Source: Acidobacteriota bacterium (GTDB lineage: Bacteria; Acidobacteriota; Blastocatellia; Pyrinomonadales; Pyrinomonadaceae). From it: a DNA stretch of 36,597 nt. Position numbers and translations under genes: made by a program. The stretch is taken from the NCBI GenBank assembly GCA_003223025.1, contig QHXR01000012.1, forward strand, positions 38,119 to 74,715, written 5' to 3'. The notes beneath the pieces are model-generated. The model saw only the letters and a program-made list of their open reading frames with translations. It was not told where the DNA came from and searched no databases. Of the stretch, positions 23,020 to 31,019 are shown piece after piece (positions within the stretch are counted from its first letter, which is position 1; every line of letters begins with the position of its first letter).

Positions 23020-26000
23020 CACTTTTTCATCAGCTCTTTGATGGCGGCTTCGATCTGCTGATCGCGTCCGCTCGCCATGACGTCAGGCTCGTTCGCGACC
23101 CGGATGTCAGGTTCCATCTGATTATTCTCGCCGCACTTACCATCCAGTGTTCGCCAACATCCCATCGGAATTCCGAATCGGATCGTCGGATCGATCTGAT
23201 TTTCCCACCAGACAAATGTTCCCGTCCCGGGCACCGGCATTCCGAGAACTTGTCCGATTCCCTTCGCCTTGTACGCAAGCGGGAAAAGATGAGCGTCGGA
23301 ATAATTGCTCTCGCCCATCAGCACGATGGAAGGCTTGACCCATTTATCGAACGGTTCGCTGCCGATGTATTGGCCGTGCGGAAGAACATCGAAATATTTC
23401 TTGCCGCTCAGGAAGTCGCTGAGCTGTTCGTGGATGCTGCCGCCGCCGTTAAACCTGGTATCGACGATGACCGCGTCCTTGCTGATGTTTAGACCGAGAA
23501 GCTCGTCGACAACGGTTCTCATACTCGAGTCGTTCATTGCACGGACGTGGACGTAACCGATTTTGCCATTCGAAAGCTTGTCGACCTCGGCCCGACGCTG
23601 ACGCACCCAGCGCTTGTAAAGGAGCTCACCTTCCTCGCCGCGATTGATCGGCTTCACAGTCTCGTCCCAGCGTTTGTTTGCGACGGGATCATAGACGGAA
23701 AGCAGTGTGTATTTCCCAGCCTTTCGATTTAACAATCTGTAAAAATCCATCGAAGGATCGATCGCATTGCCGTCGATCTGCTCGATGATGTTCCCCGCTT
23801 TGATCGACGATGCGGCGAGATCGACAGGCCCGCCCTGGATCACCTCCGCGACTTTCACGCCGTCACCGGAATACGAATAGTCGTACAACACTCCGATCGA
23901 CGCGGTCTGATCGCCGGTCGGAAAACTTGGATTGTAATACGCTCCGGTGTGCGAGACATTCATCTCGCCGAGCATCTCGCTGAGCATCTCTGCGTAATCG
24001 TAATTGTTGTTGATGTACGGAAGGAATCGCTTGTACGACGCGTAGTAAGAATCCCAATCGACGCCGTTCAGATCCGGGAAAATCAATTTCTGTTTGAACT
24101 GTCTCCAACTGTGATCGAAGATGTACGCCTTCTCGGCGGTGTAATTCAAAACCATCTCGGTGTTGACGCCGATCGGTTCGGCCTTACCGGCTTCGGTGTC
24201 GATCTTAGTCGCCTTTCCGTCCGCGAGGACTAGGAGGAATTTTCCGTCAGGAGAGATTTCCATCGATGCATTATTTGCACCGAGCTTGCTGAACAGTTTT
24301 GTTTCTCGCGTGCGGATCTCCGTTACCCAAAGATCATTGCCTTTCTCAAAATTGGTCAGATAGAAAAGTTTTTCGCCGTCTTTCGAAAGCACCCAATCGG
24401 AAGCCGAAGACGTATGAGTCGTCAACCGCGTCTTACGATCGGTCAGACCGTCCCAGTCGAATGCGATCGGCTTCTTTTCTTCGGGTTTTGGCGATGCCGC
24501 GGGCGATGGCGACGGCGATGCTTTCGCTTTTTCGTCAGCCTCTTTTTTGTCCTTCTCTTCCTGCTCCTTCAAAAGCGCGAATTCTTCCTTTGAAAGTTTC
24601 GAGCGATCGTAGGTCGCTTTCGTAAAGTACATCGCGAAAACGTCACCCGAAACAGATCCGCCGCCTTGCGACAGAGCTCCTTCGCGACTCGATCCCCAGA
24701 TCATCATCTTTCCGTCCATCGCCCACTTCGGAACGTAGTCGTCGTAGCCGCTCAGAGTCAGATTCCGCAGTTGCCCGGTTCCGTCCGCCGCAACCAGACC
24801 GACCTCAGGCGTGAAGATCCTTTCCTTCTGACCAAATTGAACGAGCAGCCATTTCGAATCGGGCGACCATGAATAGTACTGATCTCCATCGGCGTACGAA
24901 TAATTCCAGTCCGCCGGCAGCACGGTGCGCGATTGCTTGGAAGCGAGGTTAACGACCTTCAACGTGTTTCGATTCTCGAGATACGCGACCTCTTTTCCGT
25001 CGGGCGAGAACGTGGGTTGAAATTCCTCGGCGGCCGTCGCGACCACAGGCTCTTCCTTCACGACCGTCGATGTGAAGAAGTACGGCTCCTGCTTTCGATT
25101 GATCGAAACCTTGTAGACATTCCAGTTGTTATTTTTCTCCGCGGCGTAAACTAGCGAACGGCCATCCGGACTAAAGCTCACGCTTCGTTCCTGCTCCGGC
25201 GTATTCGTGATCCGTTTCACGATCTTGCCGTCGATGCTGCTGACGAATATTTCGCCACGGAATCCAAACGCGAATTCTTTTCCGTTTGGGGACAGGCTCG
25301 TCTCCGTGAATCCCGTATTCACCGGAACGATCTTTTCGATAGGATCACGTCCGTCGGCGCCGATGTGAATATTCAACTTCGTCGGTTCGCCACCGGCGTT
25401 CATCGTGTAGAGCTGGCCGTCATAGCTGAACGCCATCGTTCCGTTTTTCGAACGAGTCAAAAATCGGACGGGATTCTTCGTGAATTTTGTGACCGCCACC
25501 GTCTTGTCCGGATGCGCGAGACTACTCTTCCAAACATTGAATGAACCGCTCTGCTCGCTGAGGTAATAAAAGTCGTTATCGTTCGAATCGAAAACCGGAT
25601 TGCGGTCCTCGCCCTTGTACTGCGAAACCTGCGCATACTTTTTCGACGCGGTGTCATAGACCCAAACGTCTCGCGTCACCGCAGATGTGTGGTGCTTGCG
25701 CCAGGGACTCTCGTAGCCTTTGTAGTCGTGGAAAATTATCTTGTCGCCGTTTGAGCTGACCGTCGCGTCGTACGCAGGGGTTGTCAGGACTATCGAAACG
25801 CGCCCGCCCGTTGCCGGCACGCTGTACAACTCGGTCATGCCGCCAGTCGGAAACTGGACGTGCGTCGGTAGATCCTGGCGAGCTGCGGTGAAGAGAACCG
25901 ATCTGTCGTCAGCAGTGAATGTACTCGGGATCTCACCCGTCGAGTGATACGTCAATCGCTTTGCTTCTCCGCCCGACGCCGGCATGACGAATACATCGAA

Positions 26001-26264
26001 GCTTCCATATCGGTCCGATGCGAATGCGATCGACTTCCCATCATGACTCCAGACGGGCGAGAACTCGTACGATTCGCTCAACGTCATCGGGATCGCATTG
26101 CCCCCCGACGCGGGCACAGTCCAGATGTCGCCCTTGTATTCGAACAAGACCGTTTTTCCATCAGGCGAGATGGCCGGATAACGAAGCCACAACGGCGAAT
26201 CCTGAGATAACACAGCGGTCGAAAGAGAAAACAGCAGCACAAGCAAAGAGATCGCGAGTTTCAT
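23019..26264 (-). CDS. Tricorn-like S41 protease, secreted
   Basis: This 1081-residue protein begins with a signal peptide (MKLAISLLVLLFSLSTAVLS; the start is at 26264, not the in-frame 26315). Two beta-propellers follow, marked by repeated SPDGK and TFSPDGK phrases, then a linker with SPSPSPAASP. The rest is a tricorn core and PDZ (VAEVIQGGPVDLAASSIKAGNIIEQIDG) and the S41 domain. The catalytic set is visible: H772 in GEMNVSHTGAYY, S989 followed by D990 in GESNYSDAHLF, and a Glu in ENNQMEPDI. It should degrade peptides in the periplasm. It overlaps the start of the downstream four-helix gene. Confidence 0.93.
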   Translation of the reverse strand: MKLAISLLVLLFSLSTAVLSQDSPLWLRYPAISPDGKTVLFEYKGDIWTVPASGGNAIPMTLSESYEFSPVWSHDGKSIAFASDRYGSFDVFVMPASGGEAKRLTYHSTGEIPSTFTADDRSVLFTAARQDLPTHVQFPTGGMTELYSVPATGGRVSIVLTTPAYDATVSSNGDKIIFHDYKGYESPWRKHHTSAVTRDVWVYDTASKKYAQVSQYKGEDRNPVFDSNDNDFYYLSEQSGSFNVWKSSLAHPDKTVAVTKFTKNPVRFLTRSKNGTMAFSYDGQLYTMNAGGEPTKLNIHIGADGRDPIEKIVPVNTGFTETSLSPNGKEFAFGFRGEIFVSSIDGKIVKRITNTPEQERSVSFSPDGRSLVYAAEKNNNWNVYKVSINRKQEPYFFTSTVVKEEPVVATAAEEFQPTFSPDGKEVAYLENRNTLKVVNLASKQSRTVLPADWNYSYADGDQYYSWSPDSKWLLVQFGQKERIFTPEVGLVAADGTGQLRNLTLSGYDDYVPKWAMDGKMMIWGSSREGALSQGGGSVSGDVFAMYFTKATYDRSKLSKEEFALLKEQEEKDKKEADEKAKASPSPSPAASPKPEEKKPIAFDWDGLTDRKTRLTTHTSSASDWVLSKDGEKLFYLTNFEKGNDLWVTEIRTRETKLFSKLGANNASMEISPDGKFLLVLADGKATKIDTEAGKAEPIGVNTEMVLNYTAEKAYIFDHSWRQFKQKLIFPDLNGVDWDSYYASYKRFLPYINNNYDYAEMLSEMLGEMNVSHTGAYYNPSFPTGDQTASIGVLYDYSYSGDGVKVAEVIQGGPVDLAASSIKAGNIIEQIDGNAIDPSMDFYRLLNRKAGKYTLLSVYDPVANKRWDETVKPINRGEEGELLYKRWVRQRRAEVDKLSNGKIGYVHVRAMNDSSMRTVVDELLGLNISKDAVIVDTRFNGGGSIHEQLSDFLSGKKYFDVLPHGQYIGSEPFDKWVKPSIVLMGESNYSDAHLFPLAYKAKGIGQVLGMPVPGTGTFVWWENQIDPTIRFGIPMGCWRTLDGKCGENNQMEPDIRVANEPDVMASGRDQQIEAAIKELMKK

Positions 26265-26398
26265 ATTGATAAGGTTTCCCGAAAAAGGTGTAAAGGTCGG
26301 AATATGATACGTCAAAATGTCCGGATTGGTTTAGGGCGAGGCTTCCGGTTCTCGCCGATGTCCCACTGCGAAGTTCGTTTCCTGAAAATTAAGAACGA

Positions 26399-26523
26399 TT
26401 TAGGACTTCTACTCATCAGTCGTCCTAAAATCCGGTTTTGCGTCGCGTAGCGACGACTTGCTTTTAGCCGTGGCCCTTCAGGCCACGGTTAGTCCGTAAA
26501 TTGATCTCGTCGCGTTAGCGACG
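26399..26523. repeat. REP-like cluster upstream of TnpA
   Basis: TTTAGGAC/GTCCTAAA stem (26399-26429), CGTCGC-GTA-GCGACG (26441-26455), TAGCCGTGGCC-CTTCA-GGCCACGG (from 26466; stem 26468-26488) and CGTCGC-GTTA-GCGACG (26508-26523). The main hairpin is in the opposite orientation to the copy after the gene. Bases 26265-26398, upstream, show no gene. Confidence 0.85.
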
Positions 26524-26543
26524 ATTGAAAAGCACGCTCCCAT

Positions 26544-26996
26544 ATGGCAAACACTTACTCCCAACTTTTCTATCACCTCGTTTTCAGCACTAAGGGACGG
26601 TTGAAACTCATTGAGCAGGAAATCGAAGATCGAGTTTGGTCATACATCGGTGGCGTTGCTCGGAAACATAATCTGACGTCACTGCAAGTCGGTGGAATCG
26701 AGGATCACATTCATGCCCTTGTCATGACGAAACCGGTCGTCGCTCCTTACCAGATTCCCCAATGGTTAAAAGGCGACTCATCAAAATGGATCCATAGCGA
26801 GTTTCCGACAATAAACGCTTTCAATTGGCAAGACGGCTACGGACTGTTTAGCGTGAGCAAATCTATCGTTCCTTCGGTGATCGAATACATCAAGAATCAA
26901 CGTGAACATCACACCGTGCAGACTTTTGAGGAAGAATATATTTCCCTTTTGAAACTGCACAAAATCGACTACGACGAGCGATATATTTTCGATTGA
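26544..26996 (+). CDS. IS200/IS605-type transposase TnpA
   Basis: This 150-residue Y1 transposase starts MANTYSQLFYHLVFSTKGR. It has the HUH pair H55 and H57 in GGIEDHIHALV and the catalytic Tyr Y115 in SVIEYIKNQREHH. It has normal IS200 length and intact motifs. It would cut and join single-stranded DNA at hairpin ends. Instead of an IS200-style pair of ends, it is flanked by inverted REP hairpins of the family also found alone at 22365-22534, so it may act as a REP-linked transposase. No tnpB or other accessory gene is present. Confidence 0.9.
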   Translation: MANTYSQLFYHLVFSTKGRLKLIEQEIEDRVWSYIGGVARKHNLTSLQVGGIEDHIHALVMTKPVVAPYQIPQWLKGDSSKWIHSEFPTINAFNWQDGYGLFSVSKSIVPSVIEYIKNQREHHTVQTFEEEYISLLKLHKIDYDERYIFD

Positions 26997-27002
26997 TTCA
27001 GT

Positions 27003-27082
27003 CGTCGCTACGCGACGAGATTGTTTTTCGAGTGACCGTGGCCTGAAGGGCCACGGCTAAATGCAGTTGGTCGCTACGCGAC
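27003..27082. repeat. REP-like cluster downstream of TnpA
   Basis: CGTCGC-TAC-GCGACG (27003-27017), CCGTGGCC-TGAAG-GGCCACGGCTA (27036-27059) and GTCGC-TAC-GCGAC (27070-27082). This is the reverse orientation of the upstream cluster at 26441-26523. The element ends about 120 bases before the Crp/Fnr gene. Confidence 0.87.
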
Positions 27083-27097
27083 AAAGAATCGCATAGT

Positions 27098-27132
27098 CGC
27101 GAAAGGACAGCGCGAAACAAAATCCTTTCGCG
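27098..27132. promoter_or_regulatory. Perfect 10-bp inverted repeat before the Crp/Fnr gene
   Basis: CGCGAAAGGA (27098-27107) and TCCTTTCGCG (27123-27132), with 15 bases between, lie about 70 bases before the regulator's ATG. It could be a leader hairpin or an operator. It does not match the FNR-type site seen before norB. Confidence 0.35.
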
Positions 27133-27201
27133 TGTTTCGCGGGAATAATTCCGTGCTTTTGGCTTTTCGCCGAAACGCGCGGAAGATGAACCCGTACCTC
27201 G

Positions 27202-27849
27202 ATGAAACAACTTCTCAAAAATATCAGCCCCGAACTACACGCACTACTCGAAAAACGCGGAGACCGCCGCACATACGGCGTGGGCGGCGAAATATTTTCC
27301 GAAGGCTCGCCTGCGGAATTTCTTCCGATCGTAATCTCGGGCGCGGTGAAGATGATCCGATCTCCGGAGATCGGGCGCGATATTATCATCGGCATCTTTC
27401 GCGAAGGCGAGATGTTCGCATTACCGCCGGTCTTCGATGGCGGTCCGTATCCGGCGTCGGCGTTCGCCGTCGAGAAAACTGTTCTTCTAAGATTGGATCG
27501 CCGCGATTTCCTGCAACTCATCCGCGAGTCGCCCGAGTTCTCGTTCGCGGTGATCGGCTGGATGTGCGAGATGCTCCGCGAAAAGACTTCGATCATTCGA
27601 AATCTGGCAATCACATCTTCCGAACGCCGCGTGGCCGGTGTCGTGATGAAGTTGGCAAAGAACGCGGGACCGGATCTCCCGGTAAAGATCACTGTCCGGC
27701 GTCAGGATATCGGTGAGATGGCGAGTGTTAGTACCGAGACCGCGATACGAGTCGTGCGGCGTTTTGCGGAGCGAGGTCTGCTCCGCATCGAGCGCGGAAA
27801 GATATTCATCGATGACCTCGATCCGCTCCGTAAATTTCAACAGGAGTAG
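27202..27849 (+). CDS. Crp/Fnr-family regulator
   Basis: This 215-residue regulator has a cyclic-nucleotide-binding-like sensor domain (FSEGSPAEFLPIVISGAVKM, FREGEMFALPPVFDGGPYPAS). A dimer helix follows and a C-terminal winged helix: RRQDIGEMASVSTETAIRVVRRFAERGLL. The N-terminal region lacks the four Cys of FNR, so oxygen sensing by an iron-sulfur cluster is unlikely. Position beside norB and a truncated haemoglobin suggests a nitric-oxide-responsive NnrR/DNR-like role, and a matching palindrome lies before norB; this is inference. Its last 44 bases overlap the 3' end of the haemoglobin gene on the other strand. Confidence 0.87.
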   Translation: MKQLLKNISPELHALLEKRGDRRTYGVGGEIFSEGSPAEFLPIVISGAVKMIRSPEIGRDIIIGIFREGEMFALPPVFDGGPYPASAFAVEKTVLLRLDRRDFLQLIRESPEFSFAVIGWMCEMLREKTSIIRNLAITSSERRVAGVVMKLAKNAGPDLPVKITVRRQDIGEMASVSTETAIRVVRRFAERGLLRIERGKIFIDDLDPLRKFQQE

Positions 27850-28240
27850 CCGAAGCAATACCAAGGAAGTCCAGCATTCTCGCTGCGATGGCTCCGGCAC
27901 GAACCTTCAAATGGTCCGCATTTTCACCGGCGAACAGATCATCGATCGTCGCGGTAAATAATTCCAGCCATCGCTCGAAATGTTGTGGGGTCAGCGGCGA
28001 CTTTGCGTGCAATTCTTTGTGCACGAGCATCGGATTCCGTCCGTGCTTCTGATACGTCGGCGTTCCGAAGAGCAGGCTCTCCCAAAAATCGCCAATGATC
28101 GGCAAATGATGCTCAAGATCGAGCTTGGCGACATCGGTGAAAATGTATCCGATCACGCTGTCGCCAAGCGCACGCTCGTAGAAGACATTCATTAACCGAT
28201 CGATGTCCGTTCTCGATTCGACGTCTTTCAACATGTTCAT
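27806..28240 (-). CDS. Group III truncated haemoglobin
   Basis: This 144-residue globin is of the 2-on-2 type. The N-terminal part (IDRLMNVFYERALGDSVIGYIFTDVAKLDLEHHLPIIGDFWESLLFG) has the conserved FYERAL and FW residues. HKELHAKSPLTPQHFERWLELF follows, with the proximal His and the Trp of the G helix, both typical of group III. It likely binds or oxidises nitric oxide. The ATG overlaps the norB stop as ATGA, so it is translated coupled to norB. Its 3' end overlaps the Crp/Fnr gene. Confidence 0.9.
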   Translation of the reverse strand: MNMLKDVESRTDIDRLMNVFYERALGDSVIGYIFTDVAKLDLEHHLPIIGDFWESLLFGTPTYQKHGRNPMLVHKELHAKSPLTPQHFERWLELFTATIDDLFAGENADHLKVRAGAIAARMLDFLGIASATPVEIYGADRGHR

Positions 28241-30477
28241 GCCTCCACCGGTTCGGCGACGATCAAAGGCTCGGCCGCCGGTCGACGGATCATCAAATTT
28301 ATCGCGAACCAGACAAATGCGATGGCACCGATCGCAAAGACGGTATCACCGAACAGTCGCATCCAACGTAAATTTTGCATGATGGTAGTCTGCATGAACT
28401 CCGGACTGCGGGCGTACCAGTAGCCTTGGCTGACGGACTGATAGGTTTGCATCAAGCCGATCGGAAGCAGGCTGAAAAGTATTTCCATCAGCATCCCGAT
28501 GTTGATCGCCCAGAAGGCAAAGGCCAGCAGTTTCGTGTTCCACTTTCTCTCGGGTTCCATCGCCCGCATGCAGAACAGTAAAAGCGCGAGGCCAAGTGTT
28601 CCGTAGACGCCGTACAGAGCACCGTGAGCATGAACCGCCGTCGTATTCAATCCTTGCATGTAATAAAGCGCGATCGGTGGATTGATCATGAAGCCGAATA
28701 TCCCGGCTCCGACAAGATTCCAAAACGCGACCGCGACAAAAAAGTAGACGACCCATTTGTACTGCGCGAGCCACGGCTTCACTTTCGAATGACGAATGTT
28801 CTCGAGGGCTTCATATCCGACGAACACAAGCGGCACGATCTCAAGTGCGCTGAAGACCGATCCGAACGCAAGTGCTACCGTCGGCGTCCCGGCGAAGTAG
28901 AGATGATGAAGTGTTCCGATGATACCGCCGCTGAGATAGATCGCGCCGGATAAAAGCGCGGCGTACGCGGCGTGATCGGCACGGATCACTTTCAGACGTG
29001 CGAAAAGAAACGCGATGACCGTTGTCGCAAAGACTTCGAAAAATCCTTCGACCCAGAGATGCACGACCCACCAACGCCAGTATTCAACGACGGTAATATG
29101 CGATCGCATTCCCCAGAACAGTCCGGGTGCGTAAAAGAATGCGATACCGGCGGTCGTCAACAGATAAAGCATGATGAGGGAGCGTCCGCTCTTCGCAGTC
29201 TTAAGAGCCGGGATCGCGGATCGCGCGACGAGAAAAAGCCAGAGCAAGAGTCCGACAAAAAGTGCGGCCTGCCACACGCGTCCGAGATCGACGTACTCAT
29301 ATCCCTGATGACCGAACCAGAACCACAGATCGCCGGGTAGCATGTGCATGACGCTCATCCACTGTCCGCCCATCGATCCGAGCACGACGACCAGAAGAGC
29401 GCCGAATAAAACGTCTACTCCGAGTTTCTGAAGCTTGGGTTCGTAGCCGCAGATGTACGGTGCGATGAATAGTCCCGCCGCAAGCCACGCGGTCGCGATC
29501 CAAAAAATTCCGAGCTGCGTGTGCCACGTCCGCGTGACGACATACGGAAGATAATCCTGCAGCGGAATGCCGTAAAATCCACCGCCCTCGACTCCGTAGT
29601 GCGCAGTGATTATTCCCATCACGATCTGCAGCAGAAACAGAAGCGAGACGACAAGAAAATATTTCACCGTCGCTTTTTGGGACGGCGTCAATTTCTCGCC
29701 GACGAGCGGATCTTCGTCCGGCGTGTCGCGTTCTTCAACTTCCTTATGCCATCCGGCGTAGAACCAAACCATTCCGCCGATTCCCGCGATCAAAAGGATG
29801 ACGCTGACACCCGTCCAAACGATCGCAGAACTTGTCGGAACATTTCCGACGAGCGGCTCGGACGGAAAATTACTTGTGTATGAGATCGTGTTGTCCGGCC
29901 GATTCGCGGCCGACGCCCAGGCCGTCCAAAAGAAAAACGAATTTAGTTGTCGAAGCTTCGCAGGATCCGATTGCGCATTTCTCTGGATCGCGTACTCCGA
30001 GCTTCCGTTCGTGAAGATCTGGCTGTAATGCGCGAGATTGGATTCGAACGCGCGTTTGCGGATCGGGTCTAGCTTTATCGTGTTCGTCGCCTGATCGTAA
30101 GTGTTAGTTCTAAGCAGATCCTGCAGCCGCTGTCTTAATCCGGCTTGCTGTTCGCTCGACAGTCCACCGCGCGAGTATTGCCCGCCCGACCATTCGTCGA
30201 GAATGAAAAGCGCTTCGCGGTGAAGATAGTCGGCGGTCCAGTCCGGTGCGACATAGCTACCGTGTCCCCAGATCGACCCGACCTGCATTCCGCCCATCGC
30301 CTGCCATACATTCTGTCCATCGGAAATCACACCGTCTCCGATAAACACCTCACCTGACGTAGTCACGACTTGCGCCGGTATCGGTGGTGCCTGTCGGAAG
30401 ATTTCGGTTCCGACCCAGCCCAAAATTGCAAAGGAGAAGACAAATACCGAGATAAGTAGGATCCAAAGTTTTTTCAT
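28237..30477 (-). CDS. norB: Quinol-dependent nitric oxide reductase (qNOR)
   Basis: This single-subunit enzyme reduces two NO to N2O with electrons from quinol. The 746-residue protein has an N-terminal helix and a periplasmic cytochrome-c-like domain without a CxxCH haem site, then about 13 membrane helices. Haem and metal ligands are visible: His in VTRTWHTQLGIFW, His with the Glu in WWVVHLWVEGFFEVF, the pair in GTLHHLYFAGTP, and AVHAHGALYGVYG. The N-terminal extension and absence of norC identify qNOR rather than cNOR. The start at 30477 has GGAGGCAGG before it; the frame extends to 30534 without support. It is coupled to the haemoglobin gene downstream. Confidence 0.96.
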   Translation of the reverse strand: MKKLWILLISVFVFSFAILGWVGTEIFRQAPPIPAQVVTTSGEVFIGDGVISDGQNVWQAMGGMQVGSIWGHGSYVAPDWTADYLHREALFILDEWSGGQYSRGGLSSEQQAGLRQRLQDLLRTNTYDQATNTIKLDPIRKRAFESNLAHYSQIFTNGSSEYAIQRNAQSDPAKLRQLNSFFFWTAWASAANRPDNTISYTSNFPSEPLVGNVPTSSAIVWTGVSVILLIAGIGGMVWFYAGWHKEVEERDTPDEDPLVGEKLTPSQKATVKYFLVVSLLFLLQIVMGIITAHYGVEGGGFYGIPLQDYLPYVVTRTWHTQLGIFWIATAWLAAGLFIAPYICGYEPKLQKLGVDVLFGALLVVVLGSMGGQWMSVMHMLPGDLWFWFGHQGYEYVDLGRVWQAALFVGLLLWLFLVARSAIPALKTAKSGRSLIMLYLLTTAGIAFFYAPGLFWGMRSHITVVEYWRWWVVHLWVEGFFEVFATTVIAFLFARLKVIRADHAAYAALLSGAIYLSGGIIGTLHHLYFAGTPTVALAFGSVFSALEIVPLVFVGYEALENIRHSKVKPWLAQYKWVVYFFVAVAFWNLVGAGIFGFMINPPIALYYMQGLNTTAVHAHGALYGVYGTLGLALLLFCMRAMEPERKWNTKLLAFAFWAINIGMLMEILFSLLPIGLMQTYQSVSQGYWYARSPEFMQTTIMQNLRWMRLFGDTVFAIGAIAFVWFAINLMIRRPAAEPLIVAEPVEA

Positions 30478-30517
30478 GATGCCTGCCTCCGGCGCGCGTC
30501 GAGAACTGCCGCGCTCT

Positions 30518-30575
30518 TTATATATCACCCTCACTGTAGTTCCTAACAGCGCGCGGAAATATGACCACGGTCATA
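30518..30575 (-). promoter_or_regulatory. norB promoter region with FNR/DNR-like box
   Basis: A perfect palindrome TATGAC-CACG-GTCATA lies at 30560-30575, the shape of Crp/Fnr-family sites (TGAC-N4-GTCA half-sites). A weak -10 TACAGT (30538 to 30533 on the minus strand) would put a start near 30526 and the box at about -41.5, the class II position. A TATATA (30523 to 30518) is an alternative. The box is 83 bases before the norB ATG. Confidence 0.6.
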
Positions 30576-30910
30576 AGTGACAGGAACGATGAATCTCTTA
30601 AGGATGGTGATGGTGAGCGTGATAGAAGCGATAGAGTGCCCGCGGAAGCCGCGAAAAAGAAGAGCGGGAGCAAGTTAAGAAAGAGGGGCGCTGCTTTTGC
30701 TCCGGTAGGAGCGACATGTTTGTAGAATTTGGATCTGCACTGCCCCCCGCTCCGTAGGTGCGGAACGATTGTTTCGCTCCTAACGGAGCGAAATCCTTTT
30801 TTGCCGGCAATTCTACAAACATTTTGCTCCTAACGGAGCAAAGACCGGCTCCCTGCGTTAGCGTGGCGCCCTGGAAACGCGGAGCTTTTCCGCACGCCAA
30901 ACGGCTCAGC
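30576..30910. repeat. Gene-free region of palindromic repeats
   Basis: About 330 bases hold no gene. An inverted repeat of about 34 bases has arms at 30695-30728 and 30809-30842 (TTTGCTCCG and TAGGAGC, then ATGTTTGTAGAATT on the left; AATTCTACAAACAT and GCTCCTAACGGAGC on the right). A GCTCCTAACGGAGC hairpin also lies at 30776-30789. Bases 30876-30900 carry CGCGGAGCTTTTCCGC, a part of the family around the transposase at 17273. Confidence 0.8.
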
Positions 30911-31019
30911 GAGTGAAACAAGATCGACAATCCACGAGTCGACTGACTTTCACTTTGAAGACCGAGGTTCTATCATAGATCCGTACGAACGAGACCTCGG
31001 ATAATTCACAAAATATTTC
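30911..31019 (+). promoter_or_regulatory. Leader before the 2-oxoacid oxidoreductase gene
   Basis: CCGAGGT (30962-30968) and ACCTCGG (30994-31000) can form a stem close to the ATG at 31020. No clear Shine-Dalgarno lies before that ATG. The segment otherwise shows nothing recognisable. Confidence 0.3.

Noticed and set aside
30595-30930. Minus-strand frame of 110 residues before the broken oxidoreductase gene
   Set aside because: It runs through palindromic repeats and has no protein-like composition.
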